Shown: positions 25,123 through 33,227 of the stretch, piece by piece | Numbering within the stretch: the first letter of the stretch is position 1 | Layout: every line of letters begins with the position of its first letter | NCBI GenBank assembly: GCA_934385475.1 | Contig: CAKRPS010000018.1 | Location: forward strand, 1 to 49,035 | Origin: an uncultured Lachnospiraceae bacterium | Lineage (GTDB): Bacteria > Bacillota > Clostridia > Lachnospirales > Lachnospiraceae | Direction of reading: 5' to 3' | Length of the DNA: 49,035 bases | The notes under the pieces: generated by a model | What the model was told of the DNA's origin: nothing | What the model saw: the letters and a program-made list of their open reading frames with translations, nothing else | Database searches by the model: none | Translations under genes and position numbers: made by a program

Positions 25123-25920
25123 ATGAAACCCATTCTTTCTTTAGAAGATATATCCTACTCTTATCATAACCTGAAAGGGGAAACGAAAGCCCTGTCTCAT
25201 ATCAGTTTCGACGTAATGCCCGGCGAGTTTCTCTCCATCGTAGGTCCAAGCGGATGCGGAAAGTCTACACTTTTGTCGATTATCTCCGGCCTTCTGGCAC
25301 CGGAGCAGGGGCAGCTTTTATACAACGGTGTTACTGTCGATTCTGCCCAGGACACACAGGATCTTTGCATCGGCTATATGCTGCAGCGCGATCACCTGTT
25401 TGAATGGCGTACCATATATCAGAATGTCCTTCTCGGTCCTGAGCTTCGTCATTCCCTGACACCGGAAACCCGTTCTTATGTCCTGAGCCTCCTGCAGGAT
25501 TATGGCCTGTACGCGTTCAAGGACAAGAAGCCCTCCGAACTGTCTGGAGGAATGCGCCAACGTGCAGCCCTGATACGGACCATGGCGATCCATCCGAATC
25601 TTCTTCTTTTGGATGAGCCCTTCAGTGCACTCGATTTTCAGACACGTCTGACGGTATCTGCCGATATTGCATGTATCATCCGCGAGAAAAAAATGACCGC
25701 CATCCTGATCACACACGATCTTTCCGAGGCAATCACATTAGCCGACCGCGTGCTTGTCCTCTCCGGCCGTCCCGCCTTCGTCAAGTGTGAAATGAAAGTT
25801 TCCTTCAACGAGACAAGGAAAGACCCTCTTGCCGTACGAAGTACACCCCAATATCAAGCCTATTTTAATCATCTATGGGAGGTTTTATCTGATGGTTCAC
25901 TCCAAACCCCAAAACAATAA
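25123..25920 (+). CDS. ABC transporter ATP-binding protein, nitrate/sulfonate/taurine type
   Basis: This 265-residue ATPase belongs to the SsuB/TauB/NrtD group. Walker A is GPSGCGKSTLL, the Q-loop is YMLQRDHLFEW, the signature is LSGGMRQRAAL, Walker B is LLLLDEPFSALD and the switch is LITHDLSEA. The start MKPILSLEDISYSY at 25123 has GGAG ten bases upstream; the frame stays open upstream but that part is antisense to argH and is not coding. Its last 29 bases overlap the permease gene. No substrate-binding protein is encoded beside the pair, so the substrate cannot be deduced. Confidence 0.92.
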   Translation: MKPILSLEDISYSYHNLKGETKALSHISFDVMPGEFLSIVGPSGCGKSTLLSIISGLLAPEQGQLLYNGVTVDSAQDTQDLCIGYMLQRDHLFEWRTIYQNVLLGPELRHSLTPETRSYVLSLLQDYGLYAFKDKKPSELSGGMRQRAALIRTMAIHPNLLLLDEPFSALDFQTRLTVSADIACIIREKKMTAILITHDLSEAITLADRVLVLSGRPAFVKCEMKVSFNETRKDPLAVRSTPQYQAYFNHLWEVLSDGSLQTPKQ

Positions 25921-26713
25921 CAGCTTTTCCCCAAATCAGCGTGCATATCTTGTCAGACATCACCAGCACCACCACCGGATCAGTTTTGCAAGGCTCCTGC
26001 TTCTTGTCTTCTTCTTATCACTCTGGGAAACTGCCGCACGTCTTGCATGGATTGACAGTTTCTTTTTCAGCAGCCCTTCCGCCATTCTCACCTATCTTGC
26101 ACAGATGCTGCGGGATTACACCTTCTTCACGCACACCGGGATCACACTGCTTGAAACAGTGCTGAGCTTCCTCCTTGTCACTTTCTTCAGTCTGCTGTGT
26201 TCTACTCTTCTCTGGTATCAGAAAAGTCTGTCTGAGATCCTGGAACCCTATCTCGTTGTATTGAACTCCCTTCCCAAATCGGCTCTTGCCCCGCTTCTGA
26301 TCGTATGGCTCGGCACCGGGACCAACACGATCATTGTCGCCGGTATCTCGGTTGCCGTATTTGGCTCCATTATCAGTCTCTACACAGGCTTCTGCCAGGC
26401 AGACCCCGAAATGCTCAAACTGATCTATACGCTGGGTGGCAACCGGAGAGACGCTTTCTTTAAGGTCATCTTTCCATCCTCGATTCCTCTGATCCTCAGC
26501 AATATGAAGATCAACATCGGACTTTCTCTGGTTGGCGTCATCATCGGTGAATTTCTTGCCGCCCGGAGAGGTCTGGGATACCTGATCATCTATGGATCGC
26601 AGGTATTCCAGCTCAACATGGTGATCACCTCTATTTTGATTCTCTGCGCCATCGCCATGTGCTTTTACAAACTGATCCAGAGCCTGGAACATTTTTATCG
26701 CAAGAAAATTTAA
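25892..26713 (+). CDS. ABC transporter permease, nitrate/sulfonate/taurine type
   Basis: This 273-residue inner-membrane protein has six or so helices and the BPD_transp_1 EAA loop (about 185-215: EMLKLIYTLGGNRRDAFFKV). This loop docks on the ATPase encoded upstream. ATG 25892 follows GGGAGG with proper spacing and gives a His-rich cytoplasmic N-terminus (RHHQHHHR). The gene starts inside the ATPase gene, so translation is coupled. A bidirectional terminator follows. Substrate candidates in this group include nitrate, sulfonates, taurine and thiamine precursors. Confidence 0.9.
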   Translation: MVHSKPQNNNSFSPNQRAYLVRHHQHHHRISFARLLLLVFFLSLWETAARLAWIDSFFFSSPSAILTYLAQMLRDYTFFTHTGITLLETVLSFLLVTFFSLLCSTLLWYQKSLSEILEPYLVVLNSLPKSALAPLLIVWLGTGTNTIIVAGISVAVFGSIISLYTGFCQADPEMLKLIYTLGGNRRDAFFKVIFPSSIPLILSNMKINIGLSLVGVIIGEFLAARRGLGYLIIYGSQVFQLNMVITSILILCAIAMCFYKLIQSLEHFYRKKI

Positions 26714-26756
26714 AAAAACAGACGAAGAAACTCTCAGAGTTTATCTTCGTCTGTTT
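26712..26756. terminator. Bidirectional terminator between ABC permease and nrdG
   Basis: AAACAGACGAAGA (26716-26728) pairs with TCTTCGTCTGTTT (26744-26756), extended by AACTCTCAGAGTT in the centre. A and T runs flank the stem on both strands, so it can end both convergent transcripts. Confidence 0.85.
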
Positions 26757-26761
26757 CCACG

Positions 26762-27292
26762 TCATTCTTTGTTTTCATCCCACAGGACAGTCTTTCCGCA
26801 TTTCAGGGATTCTCTGACAAGGATAATTCTTTGATTTTCCGAGCCTTTGAAACGCAGACTGATATTCTTTTTGTCCAGTTGAAATTCTCCGTCCACAAGC
26901 ACATCCAGATAATTAAGGAACTCCCGCGTTTCACTAAACTGACTGCAAAAAGTATCCAGAACATCCTTTTCAAAGGTATAGCCCGTGTAGCACCAGATAC
27001 TCTTGTCCGGAAATCTCTTCTTTATCTCTCTCAAAAGTGGCAGCAAGCCTTGCTGATTCACATGCTCTAACGGTTCTCCACCCAGAAGGGTAAGTCCTGT
27101 GATATAATCCGGCTCCAGCATGCCAAGGATTCTCTCCTCATCCTCCTTTGTAAAAGGCCGCCCATATTCAAAGTCCCAGGTCATCTCATTAAAGCAGCCT
27201 TTGCAATGATGGGTACACCCGCTTACAAAAAGGGATACCCGTACTCCCGGTCCATTTGCAATATCACAATTTTTAACTTCCGAAAAATACAT
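26762..27292 (-). CDS. nrdG: Anaerobic ribonucleotide reductase activating protein
   Basis: This 176-residue radical-SAM protein generates the glycyl radical on NrdD using S-adenosylmethionine and a 4Fe-4S cluster. The cluster motif CTHHCKGCF (CxxxCxxC) lies near residue 23, and GGEPL is the SAM-binding glycine motif. ATG 27292 follows the nrdD stop after a single base (TAG-T-ATG), showing translational coupling; upstream in-frame codons lie inside nrdD and would add an unrelated extension. Length fits the NrdG family. Confidence 0.96.
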   Translation of the reverse strand: MYFSEVKNCDIANGPGVRVSLFVSGCTHHCKGCFNEMTWDFEYGRPFTKEDEERILGMLEPDYITGLTLLGGEPLEHVNQQGLLPLLREIKKRFPDKSIWCYTGYTFEKDVLDTFCSQFSETREFLNYLDVLVDGEFQLDKKNISLRFKGSENQRIILVRESLKCGKTVLWDENKE

Positions 27293-27293
27293 A

Positions 27294-29456
27294 CTATAAA
27301 TGAAGTACCCTTTCTTTAATCTCCTGTGTACGTCCCTGATTCCAATACTGGGTTCCGATATATCCGCAGGTACGTCTTGCCACATTCATGGTATTCTGGT
27401 CAGTATTTCCACAATTGGGGCATTTCCAGATCAGCTTGCCATCGGCATCCTCAACAATCTGTATCTCCCCGTGATAATCACATTTCTGGCAGTAATCACT
27501 CTTGGTATTCAGTTCTGCATACATAATATTTTCATAAATATACTGCATTACAGAAAGGACCGCATCCAGATTGTTTTCCATGTTCGGAACTTCAACGTAA
27601 CTGATCGCCCCACCAGGAGAAAGCTCCTGAAATTGTGCTTCAAATTTCAGCTTATCAAAAGCATTGATCTTCTCTGTCACATGTACATGGTAGCTGTTTG
27701 TAATATAATTTTTGTCCGTCACGCCTTCGATGATGCCAAATCGCTTCTGCAAGCACTTGGAAAACTTATAGGTAGTTGACTCTAACGGAGTTCCGTATAA
27801 GCTGAAATCAATATTGGTCTCTTCTCTCCATCTCTTGCATGCATCATTCAGGTACTGCATTACCTTTAATGCAAACGGAGTAGCCTCCGGATCTGTATGG
27901 GACTTGCCGGTCATATATCTTGTACATTCACAAAGTCCTGCATAACCAAGGGATATCGTGGAATAGCCTCCGTAGAGAAGCTTATCAATCTTCTCTCCCT
28001 TCTTCAGTCTTGCAAGCGCCCCATTCTGCCATAAGATCGGGGCCACATCCGAAAGAGTTCCCTTCAGACGATTGTGCCGGCACATCAATGCCCTGTAGCA
28101 CAATTCCAGCCGCTCGTCCATAAGCTGCCAGAACCTCTCCCTGTCTCTGCCGGATGAACATGCCACATCGACCAGATTCAGTGTTACAACGCCCTGGTTA
28201 AACCTTCCATAGAACTTCGGTTTTCCCTCTTCGTCATGGTATACCGTGAGGAAGGAACGGCATCCCATACAGGTATAACAGTTTCCATCCTTTAGTTTCT
28301 TCATGATCTTCTCGGAAATATAATCGGGAACCATTCTCTTTGCGGTACATTTTGCCGCAAGTCTTGTCAGGTACCAGTACTTGCTTCCTTCCCGTATATT
28401 ATCTTCCTCCAGAACATAGATCAGCTTTGGAAATGCCGGTGTGATATAGACACCTTTCTCATTCTTCACACCCTGTATTCTCTGCTTGAGCATCTCCTCT
28501 ATGATCAGCGCCAGATCATCCCGCAGCTGTCCCTCCGGTACCTCATCGATATACATAAACACCGTGATAAAAGGTGCCTGACCGTTTGTTGTCATCAGTG
28601 TGATCACCTGATACTGAATGATCTGCACGCCACGTTTGATCTCATCCCGTACTCTTCGTTCCGCTACCTTGTCAACCTGTTCCTGTGTGATCGTAATGCC
28701 GGCCTCTTTCGCCTCATCCCACACTTCTTTGCGGAACTTTTCACGGCTCACCTGCACAAATGGTGCCAGATGTGATAAGGAAATACTCTGTCCTCCATAC
28801 TGTGAACTGGCAATCTGCGCAATACTCTGTGTTGCAATATTACAGGCTGTGGAGAAGCTCTTCGGTTTATCTATCATCGTCTCACTGACCACAGTTCCGT
28901 TCTGGAGCATATCCTCCAGATTGACCAGACAGCAGTTGTGCATATGCTGTGCAAAGTAATCCGCATCATGAAAATGGATGATTCCCTTCTCATGTGCCTC
29001 CACAATATCCGGCGGGAGAAGGAATCTTCTGGTAATATCCTTACTCACCTCGCCTGCCATGTAATCTCTCTGCACACTGTTGACTGTCGGATTCTTATTG
29101 GAATTCTCCTGCTTTACCTCCTCGTTGTTACACTCCAGAAGGCTGAGGATCTGCTGATCTGTAGAATTGGATTTTCTTACCAACGCTCTTTTATACCGAT
29201 AGGTAATATAGTTTCTCGCCATATTGTATGCGCGGTATTTCATCAACTGGTTTTCCACCATATCCTGAATCTCTTCTACGCTGGGAGAACGCTTCATATG
29301 CTCACAATTATCCGCTACGACCTGGGAAATCTCATCGATTTCCTGCTCTGTCAGCTTTTCCGTATCCTTGACGCTGGCATTTGCCTTTCGGATCGCCGCA
29401 ATAATCTTTTTAAGATCAAACGTCGCCTCTGCGCCGCTTCTCTTGATAATCTTCAT
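27294..29456 (-). CDS. nrdD: Anaerobic ribonucleoside-triphosphate reductase
   Basis: This 720-residue class III reductase makes deoxynucleotides without oxygen. An N-terminal ATP-cone (about 1-95) gives allosteric control. The large barrel contains HNCCLVNLEDML and other active-site Cys regions, and a zinc site near the C-terminus is formed by CQKC and CPNC. The glycyl radical motif RRTCGY places Gly at about residue 698. It needs NrdG, encoded directly downstream. Its promoter is covered by an NrdR-like palindrome, so repression by NrdR is likely when dATP is high (family knowledge plus the visible site). Confidence 0.97.
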   Translation of the reverse strand: MKIIKRSGAEATFDLKKIIAAIRKANASVKDTEKLTEQEIDEISQVVADNCEHMKRSPSVEEIQDMVENQLMKYRAYNMARNYITYRYKRALVRKSNSTDQQILSLLECNNEEVKQENSNKNPTVNSVQRDYMAGEVSKDITRRFLLPPDIVEAHEKGIIHFHDADYFAQHMHNCCLVNLEDMLQNGTVVSETMIDKPKSFSTACNIATQSIAQIASSQYGGQSISLSHLAPFVQVSREKFRKEVWDEAKEAGITITQEQVDKVAERRVRDEIKRGVQIIQYQVITLMTTNGQAPFITVFMYIDEVPEGQLRDDLALIIEEMLKQRIQGVKNEKGVYITPAFPKLIYVLEEDNIREGSKYWYLTRLAAKCTAKRMVPDYISEKIMKKLKDGNCYTCMGCRSFLTVYHDEEGKPKFYGRFNQGVVTLNLVDVACSSGRDRERFWQLMDERLELCYRALMCRHNRLKGTLSDVAPILWQNGALARLKKGEKIDKLLYGGYSTISLGYAGLCECTRYMTGKSHTDPEATPFALKVMQYLNDACKRWREETNIDFSLYGTPLESTTYKFSKCLQKRFGIIEGVTDKNYITNSYHVHVTEKINAFDKLKFEAQFQELSPGGAISYVEVPNMENNLDAVLSVMQYIYENIMYAELNTKSDYCQKCDYHGEIQIVEDADGKLIWKCPNCGNTDQNTMNVARRTCGYIGTQYWNQGRTQEIKERVLHL

Positions 29457-29518
29457 TTCTCAACACCCACCCACTCTTATTTTATATGCACATTATCTAT
29501 GGTTTTTACCTGCCGTAC

Positions 29519-29555
29519 ATACAATATATTGTATCATTCTTCCATAGAGTGTCAA
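29519..29555 (-). promoter_or_regulatory. nrdD promoter overlapped by an NrdR-like box
   Basis: On the minus strand TTGACA (29555-29550), a 16-base spacer and TACAAT (29533-29528) form the promoter. The -10 lies inside the perfect 16-bp palindrome ATACAATATATTGTAT (29519-29534), which matches the core of the NrdR box (ACAnTATATnTGT-like). A weaker half-matching site, CACATTATCTATGGTT at 29489-29504, is centred 30 bases away, near the usual 31-32 spacing of paired NrdR boxes. Confidence 0.8.
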
Positions 29556-29633
29556 GATACAGACCCGATGAAATTTTACCTAAATTCGCATGGGAAAATT
29601 ATATAGAATCACAAAGAAAAAAAAGGTAAGACA

Positions 29634-29664
29634 TAAAAACAGCACCCGGCAACCCGAATGCTGT
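29634..29664 (-). terminator. Terminator of the tRNA-Thr gene
   Basis: On the minus strand ACAGCA (29664-29659) pairs with TGCTGT (29644-29639), extended by TTCGGG/CCGGG, and is followed by TTTTTAT. It lies eight bases after the tRNA. Confidence 0.85.
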
Positions 29665-29671
29665 CTATGAA

Positions 29672-29744
29672 AGCTGGAAAAGGGACTCGAACCCTCGACC
29701 TACTGATTACGAATCAGTTGCGCTACCGACTGCGCTATTCCAGC
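29672..29744 (-). tRNA. tRNA-Thr (anticodon CGT)
   Basis: The minus strand folds into a full cloverleaf of 73 bases. The acceptor stem is GCTGGAA/TTCCAGC, the D stem GCGC/GCGC, the anticodon stem ACTGA/TCAGT with loop TTCGTAA (anticodon CGT, reading ACG, threonine), the variable loop AGGTC, and the T arm GAGGG-TTCGAGT-CCCTT. The discriminator is U and no CCA is encoded. It is flanked by its own promoter and terminator. Confidence 0.95.
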
Positions 29745-29763
29745 TTGTTTTCACACAAATGAT

Positions 29764-29792
29764 ATTATACTGGCATCTTTCTTATTTTGCAA
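29764..29792 (-). promoter_or_regulatory. Promoter of the tRNA-Thr gene
   Basis: On the minus strand TTGCAA (29792-29787), a 17-base spacer and the consensus TATAAT (29769-29764) lie about 20 bases before the tRNA 5' end. Confidence 0.8.
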
Positions 29793-29800
29793 GAGTGAAA

Positions 29801-30700
29801 TTAGATATCTTTTTCATTTTTTTCCACATGAAGATCCAACTGCGGATAAGGGATTGTAATATCCGCTTCGTCCAACGCATATTTGACTTTCTCAGTCAAT
29901 CTCCATTTTGTTGCCCAGTAATCCTCATTTCTGGTCCAGCACTGGACAAGCAGATTCACACTGCTGTCCCCAAGCTCTGTTACAATGACATTCTTTACCT
30001 CATTCTGAAGCACCTTCTCATCCTGCTCCAGAAGCTTCATCAACACAGATCTCGCCGTCCGGATATCCGCATCATACGAAATCCCAACTTTTACCTCAAC
30101 CCTTCTCTCTGCTTCCATATTCATATTCGTGACGTTGGAATTAGAAAGCGTTCCGTTCGGGACAATGATGATATTTCTTTCATAGGTCTTTAGCTTCGTA
30201 TAGAAAAGCTGGATTTCTGTGACAAAGCCTTCGTTGCCGGAGCTGTCCTTTATATAATCTCCTACCTTAAAAGGTTTCAGAAGCAGGATCAGAACACCAC
30301 CCGCAAAATTGGAAAGACTCCCCTGTACGGCAAGACCGATTGCGACACCGGCCGATCCAAGGATTGCTGCCACGCCGGTCGCATCCAGCCCGAAACCGGA
30401 TGCGATCATAAAGATCAGCAGAATATACAATACCGCTTTGATAAAGGAATCCAGAAACTGTATTACACCCTTGTCAGAATTTCTTCTCTGCAAAGATTTT
30501 TTGACAATCTTCCGTATCAGCTTGATAAGCTGCATTCCGATCAGAAATACGATGATCGCCAGTAATACCCTGATTCCAAAGTGAAAAATCTTTTCCGGAA
30601 GCTCCTGCAAAAAACTCTGGATCAGTCCTACGTCCACCTGTTCCCCGGTGAGCGTTTCGATTTCAGAAATTGTATTGTCCGTCATCGTTTCACTGTTCAT
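29801..30700 (-). CDS. Small-conductance mechanosensitive channel (MscS family)
   Basis: This 299-residue membrane channel opens on membrane tension during osmotic downshock. It has three membrane helices (about 30-55, 80-105, 110-140). The pore helix GSAGVAIGLAVQGSLSNFAGG has the Gly/Ala packing pattern of MscS TM3, followed by the beta domain (LKPFKVGDYI) and a soluble C-terminal vestibule. Length is near that of E. coli MscS (286). Its ATG overlaps the glgB stop (ATGA), with GGGAG nine bases upstream inside glgB, so it is translated from the same message as the glycogen branching enzyme. Confidence 0.93.
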   Translation of the reverse strand: MNSETMTDNTISEIETLTGEQVDVGLIQSFLQELPEKIFHFGIRVLLAIIVFLIGMQLIKLIRKIVKKSLQRRNSDKGVIQFLDSFIKAVLYILLIFMIASGFGLDATGVAAILGSAGVAIGLAVQGSLSNFAGGVLILLLKPFKVGDYIKDSSGNEGFVTEIQLFYTKLKTYERNIIIVPNGTLSNSNVTNMNMEAERRVEVKVGISYDADIRTARSVLMKLLEQDEKVLQNEVKNVIVTELGDSSVNLLVQCWTRNEDYWATKWRLTEKVKYALDEADITIPYPQLDLHVEKNEKDI

Positions 30701-33201
30701 GACTCTTTTCTCCCGCTTTTCTTCTCATGCTTTGCATTCAGCTCTTCGTAATCCTTCGCCGCCTTCTGCGCTTTCTTTTCCAACTCTTCCACGTGCTTCT
30801 GCTGGCGTTTTGCCTCATCCGCAGCACGTCTTGCAAGTTCTTTCGCTTCCTCTACCGCACACTTAGCCTGGATTCTCGCTTCCTCTGCCGCCTGTGCAGC
30901 GCGTTCAGCCTCCTCCTGGGCAATTCTTCTCTCTTCTGCCTCCCGGAGCCGCTTCTCTTCCTCCAGTCTCTTTCTCTTAATTTCCGCCTTTTCTTCTCTG
31001 GTATATACGCAGTAGGAGAAAATACTGAGACTTAAAGGTGCTGCCTTCATCGTGATGGCATAGGGCTTTCCATCCCATTCGCCTTCTGTTGTGTGGCAGA
31101 CCTCAGCATTTACTCTTCCACTGCCTCCATAGCAGACTGCATCCGTATTGATGATTTCCTGATACTTTCCTTCGTAGGGAACTCCAACCTTGAATGTCTG
31201 TTCCACATTTGCAAAATTAGCCACCACAACCAGCATATCTTCTTTTTTGGAAGCCTTACGTAGATAACTCAGCATACACTTTTCCGGGGTGATGCAGTTG
31301 ATCCACTCAAATCCCTCCCAGGAGGTATCCATCTGATACAGTGCAGGTTTTGACGTATACAGCTTGTTCATGTCCTCGATCAGCCGGTTCAATCCTTTGT
31401 TCTCCCCGTTCTCAAGCAGACTCCATTCCACCGGCTGTGTCTCGGCAAATTCATCATATTCACCGATATCCTGTCCCATAAAGATCAGTTTCTTTCCCGG
31501 GTGTGTCATATGATATCCATAAGTCAGTCTCATATTGGCGAACTGATCCTTACGTTCACCCGGCATCTTCGCAAGGAGTGTACCCTTTCCATGTACCACT
31601 TCATCATGTGAAAGCACCAGCATAAATTTTTCACTGTAGGCATAGATCATGCTGAAAGTGAGATTATTGTGACACCCGGATCTGAAATATGGGTCATTTC
31701 GGATGTATTGCAGATAATCATTCATAAATCCCATGTTCCACTTGAGGTCAAATCCAAGGCCGTCATCATCAAGCTCTCCCGTCACCTTCGGCCACGCCGT
31801 TAACTCTTCGGCGATCATCAGAACTCCCGTGTTGCGTTTCTTCATAATAGAATTGAGATGCTTCAGGAACTCAACTGCATCCAGGTTCTCATTTCCACCA
31901 TAAATGTTAGCAATCCATTCTCCGTCTTTCCTTCCGTAGTCCAGATACAGCATGGAAGCAACCGCATCCATCCGGATACCGTCCACATGATATTTTTCTA
32001 CCCAGTACAGTGCATTGGCGATCAGATAATTCTTGACCTCCGGCCTTCCATAATTATAGATCAGGGTTCCCCAATCCGGGTGACATCCCTGCCGCGGGTC
32101 CTGATGTTCATACAGACAGGTACCATCAAATCTGGCAAGTCCCTGTTCATCCTTCGGAAAATGGGCCGGTACCCAGTCCAGAATCACACCAATGCCTGCA
32201 TTGTGTAGTTCATTCACAAAAAACATAAAGTCATCCGGTGTTCCATATCTGGAAGTAGGCGCATAATACCCAATCACCTGATAGCCCCAGGACGCATCTA
32301 ACGGATGTTCCATTATTGGCATCAGTTCCACATGGGTATATCCCATACGTTGAACATACTCGATTATAAGCGGTGCGAGTTCTCTGTAATTATAGTATTC
32401 TCTTCCATCCTCCGGTTTGGCAAAGGAACCCAGATACAACTCATACACATTGATCGGTTCATCCTGTGCCTGAACCCTTGCTCTGTTCTTCATCCACTTT
32501 GCATCATCAAAAGAAAATGAATCCACTCTCCGTACAACCGACGCGGTATCCGGCCTTAACTGTGCTCCGAAGCCGTAGGGATCGGCCTTCATCACCGTAA
32601 TCCCGCCCTTTGACTTTATTTCGTATTTATAGCAGTCTCCCTCGGAAACATCCGGTACAAAAAGTTCAAAAACACCGGAATTATACAGTCTGTTCATCTG
32701 GTTCACTCTTCCGTCCCAGCCGTTAAAATCTCCTACCACGCTGACACGCACGGCATTGGGTGCCCATACTGCAAAGCAGACTCCCTGCACGCCATCAATC
32801 GCCATAGGGTGTGCCCCCAGCTTTTCATAGATCGTATAATGAATTCCTGCCTGAAACTTCTCAATATCCGGCTCTGTTATCTGCGGTTTAAAATTATAGC
32901 AGTCTTTTTTCTTCTGTAAGGTACCGTCTCCGTACTCTATCACATACTCATAATCAGGCACTGTTTTCCCAGGTAAAAGGACAGCAAAATATCCTTCCTC
33001 ATCGGCAAGCTCCATCTTGTAGCTCTTATCTTCCTCCTGAAGCTGCAGGCGTACGCTCTTTGCTCCCGGCCAGAATGCCTGTACCAGAACAGAATTTCCC
33101 ACCACATGTGCTCCCAGAAGTTCCTGCGGTCTGTCTGATTCTGAATATACGATTCCCTCAATTTCCGGCCAGTTCATCAACTTATATATTTTCTTTGTCA
33201 T
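30697..33201 (-). CDS. glgB: 1,4-alpha-glucan branching enzyme with charged C-terminal extension
   Basis: This 834-residue GH13 enzyme makes alpha-1,6 branches in glycogen. It has an N-terminal beta domain (about 5-110), a CBM48 (about 120-215, VWAPNAVRVSVVGDFNGWDG), the catalytic barrel with nucleophile Asp in DGIRMDAV, acid/base Glu in MIAEELTAW and the third Asp in LSHDEVVHGK, and a C-terminal beta domain. Residues 734-834 are an added Ala/Glu/Lys/Arg-rich helix, a likely coiled coil not found in ordinary GlgB (about 630-730 residues). GAGG lies eight bases before the ATG. No other glg genes are in the window. It is between the DUF1015 and mscS genes in one operon. Confidence 0.95.
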   Translation of the reverse strand: MTKKIYKLMNWPEIEGIVYSESDRPQELLGAHVVGNSVLVQAFWPGAKSVRLQLQEEDKSYKMELADEEGYFAVLLPGKTVPDYEYVIEYGDGTLQKKKDCYNFKPQITEPDIEKFQAGIHYTIYEKLGAHPMAIDGVQGVCFAVWAPNAVRVSVVGDFNGWDGRVNQMNRLYNSGVFELFVPDVSEGDCYKYEIKSKGGITVMKADPYGFGAQLRPDTASVVRRVDSFSFDDAKWMKNRARVQAQDEPINVYELYLGSFAKPEDGREYYNYRELAPLIIEYVQRMGYTHVELMPIMEHPLDASWGYQVIGYYAPTSRYGTPDDFMFFVNELHNAGIGVILDWVPAHFPKDEQGLARFDGTCLYEHQDPRQGCHPDWGTLIYNYGRPEVKNYLIANALYWVEKYHVDGIRMDAVASMLYLDYGRKDGEWIANIYGGNENLDAVEFLKHLNSIMKKRNTGVLMIAEELTAWPKVTGELDDDGLGFDLKWNMGFMNDYLQYIRNDPYFRSGCHNNLTFSMIYAYSEKFMLVLSHDEVVHGKGTLLAKMPGERKDQFANMRLTYGYHMTHPGKKLIFMGQDIGEYDEFAETQPVEWSLLENGENKGLNRLIEDMNKLYTSKPALYQMDTSWEGFEWINCITPEKCMLSYLRKASKKEDMLVVVANFANVEQTFKVGVPYEGKYQEIINTDAVCYGGSGRVNAEVCHTTEGEWDGKPYAITMKAAPLSLSIFSYCVYTREEKAEIKRKRLEEEKRLREAEERRIAQEEAERAAQAAEEARIQAKCAVEEAKELARRAADEAKRQQKHVEELEKKAQKAAKDYEELNAKHEKKSGRKES

Positions 33202-33227
33202 ATACGAATCCTCTTCTCCATTTCTTT

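Noticed and set aside
29672..29744. Integration site at the tRNA-Thr gene
   Set aside because: No repeat of the tRNA 3' end and no integrase were found nearby; the tRNA has its own promoter and terminator and looks undisturbed.
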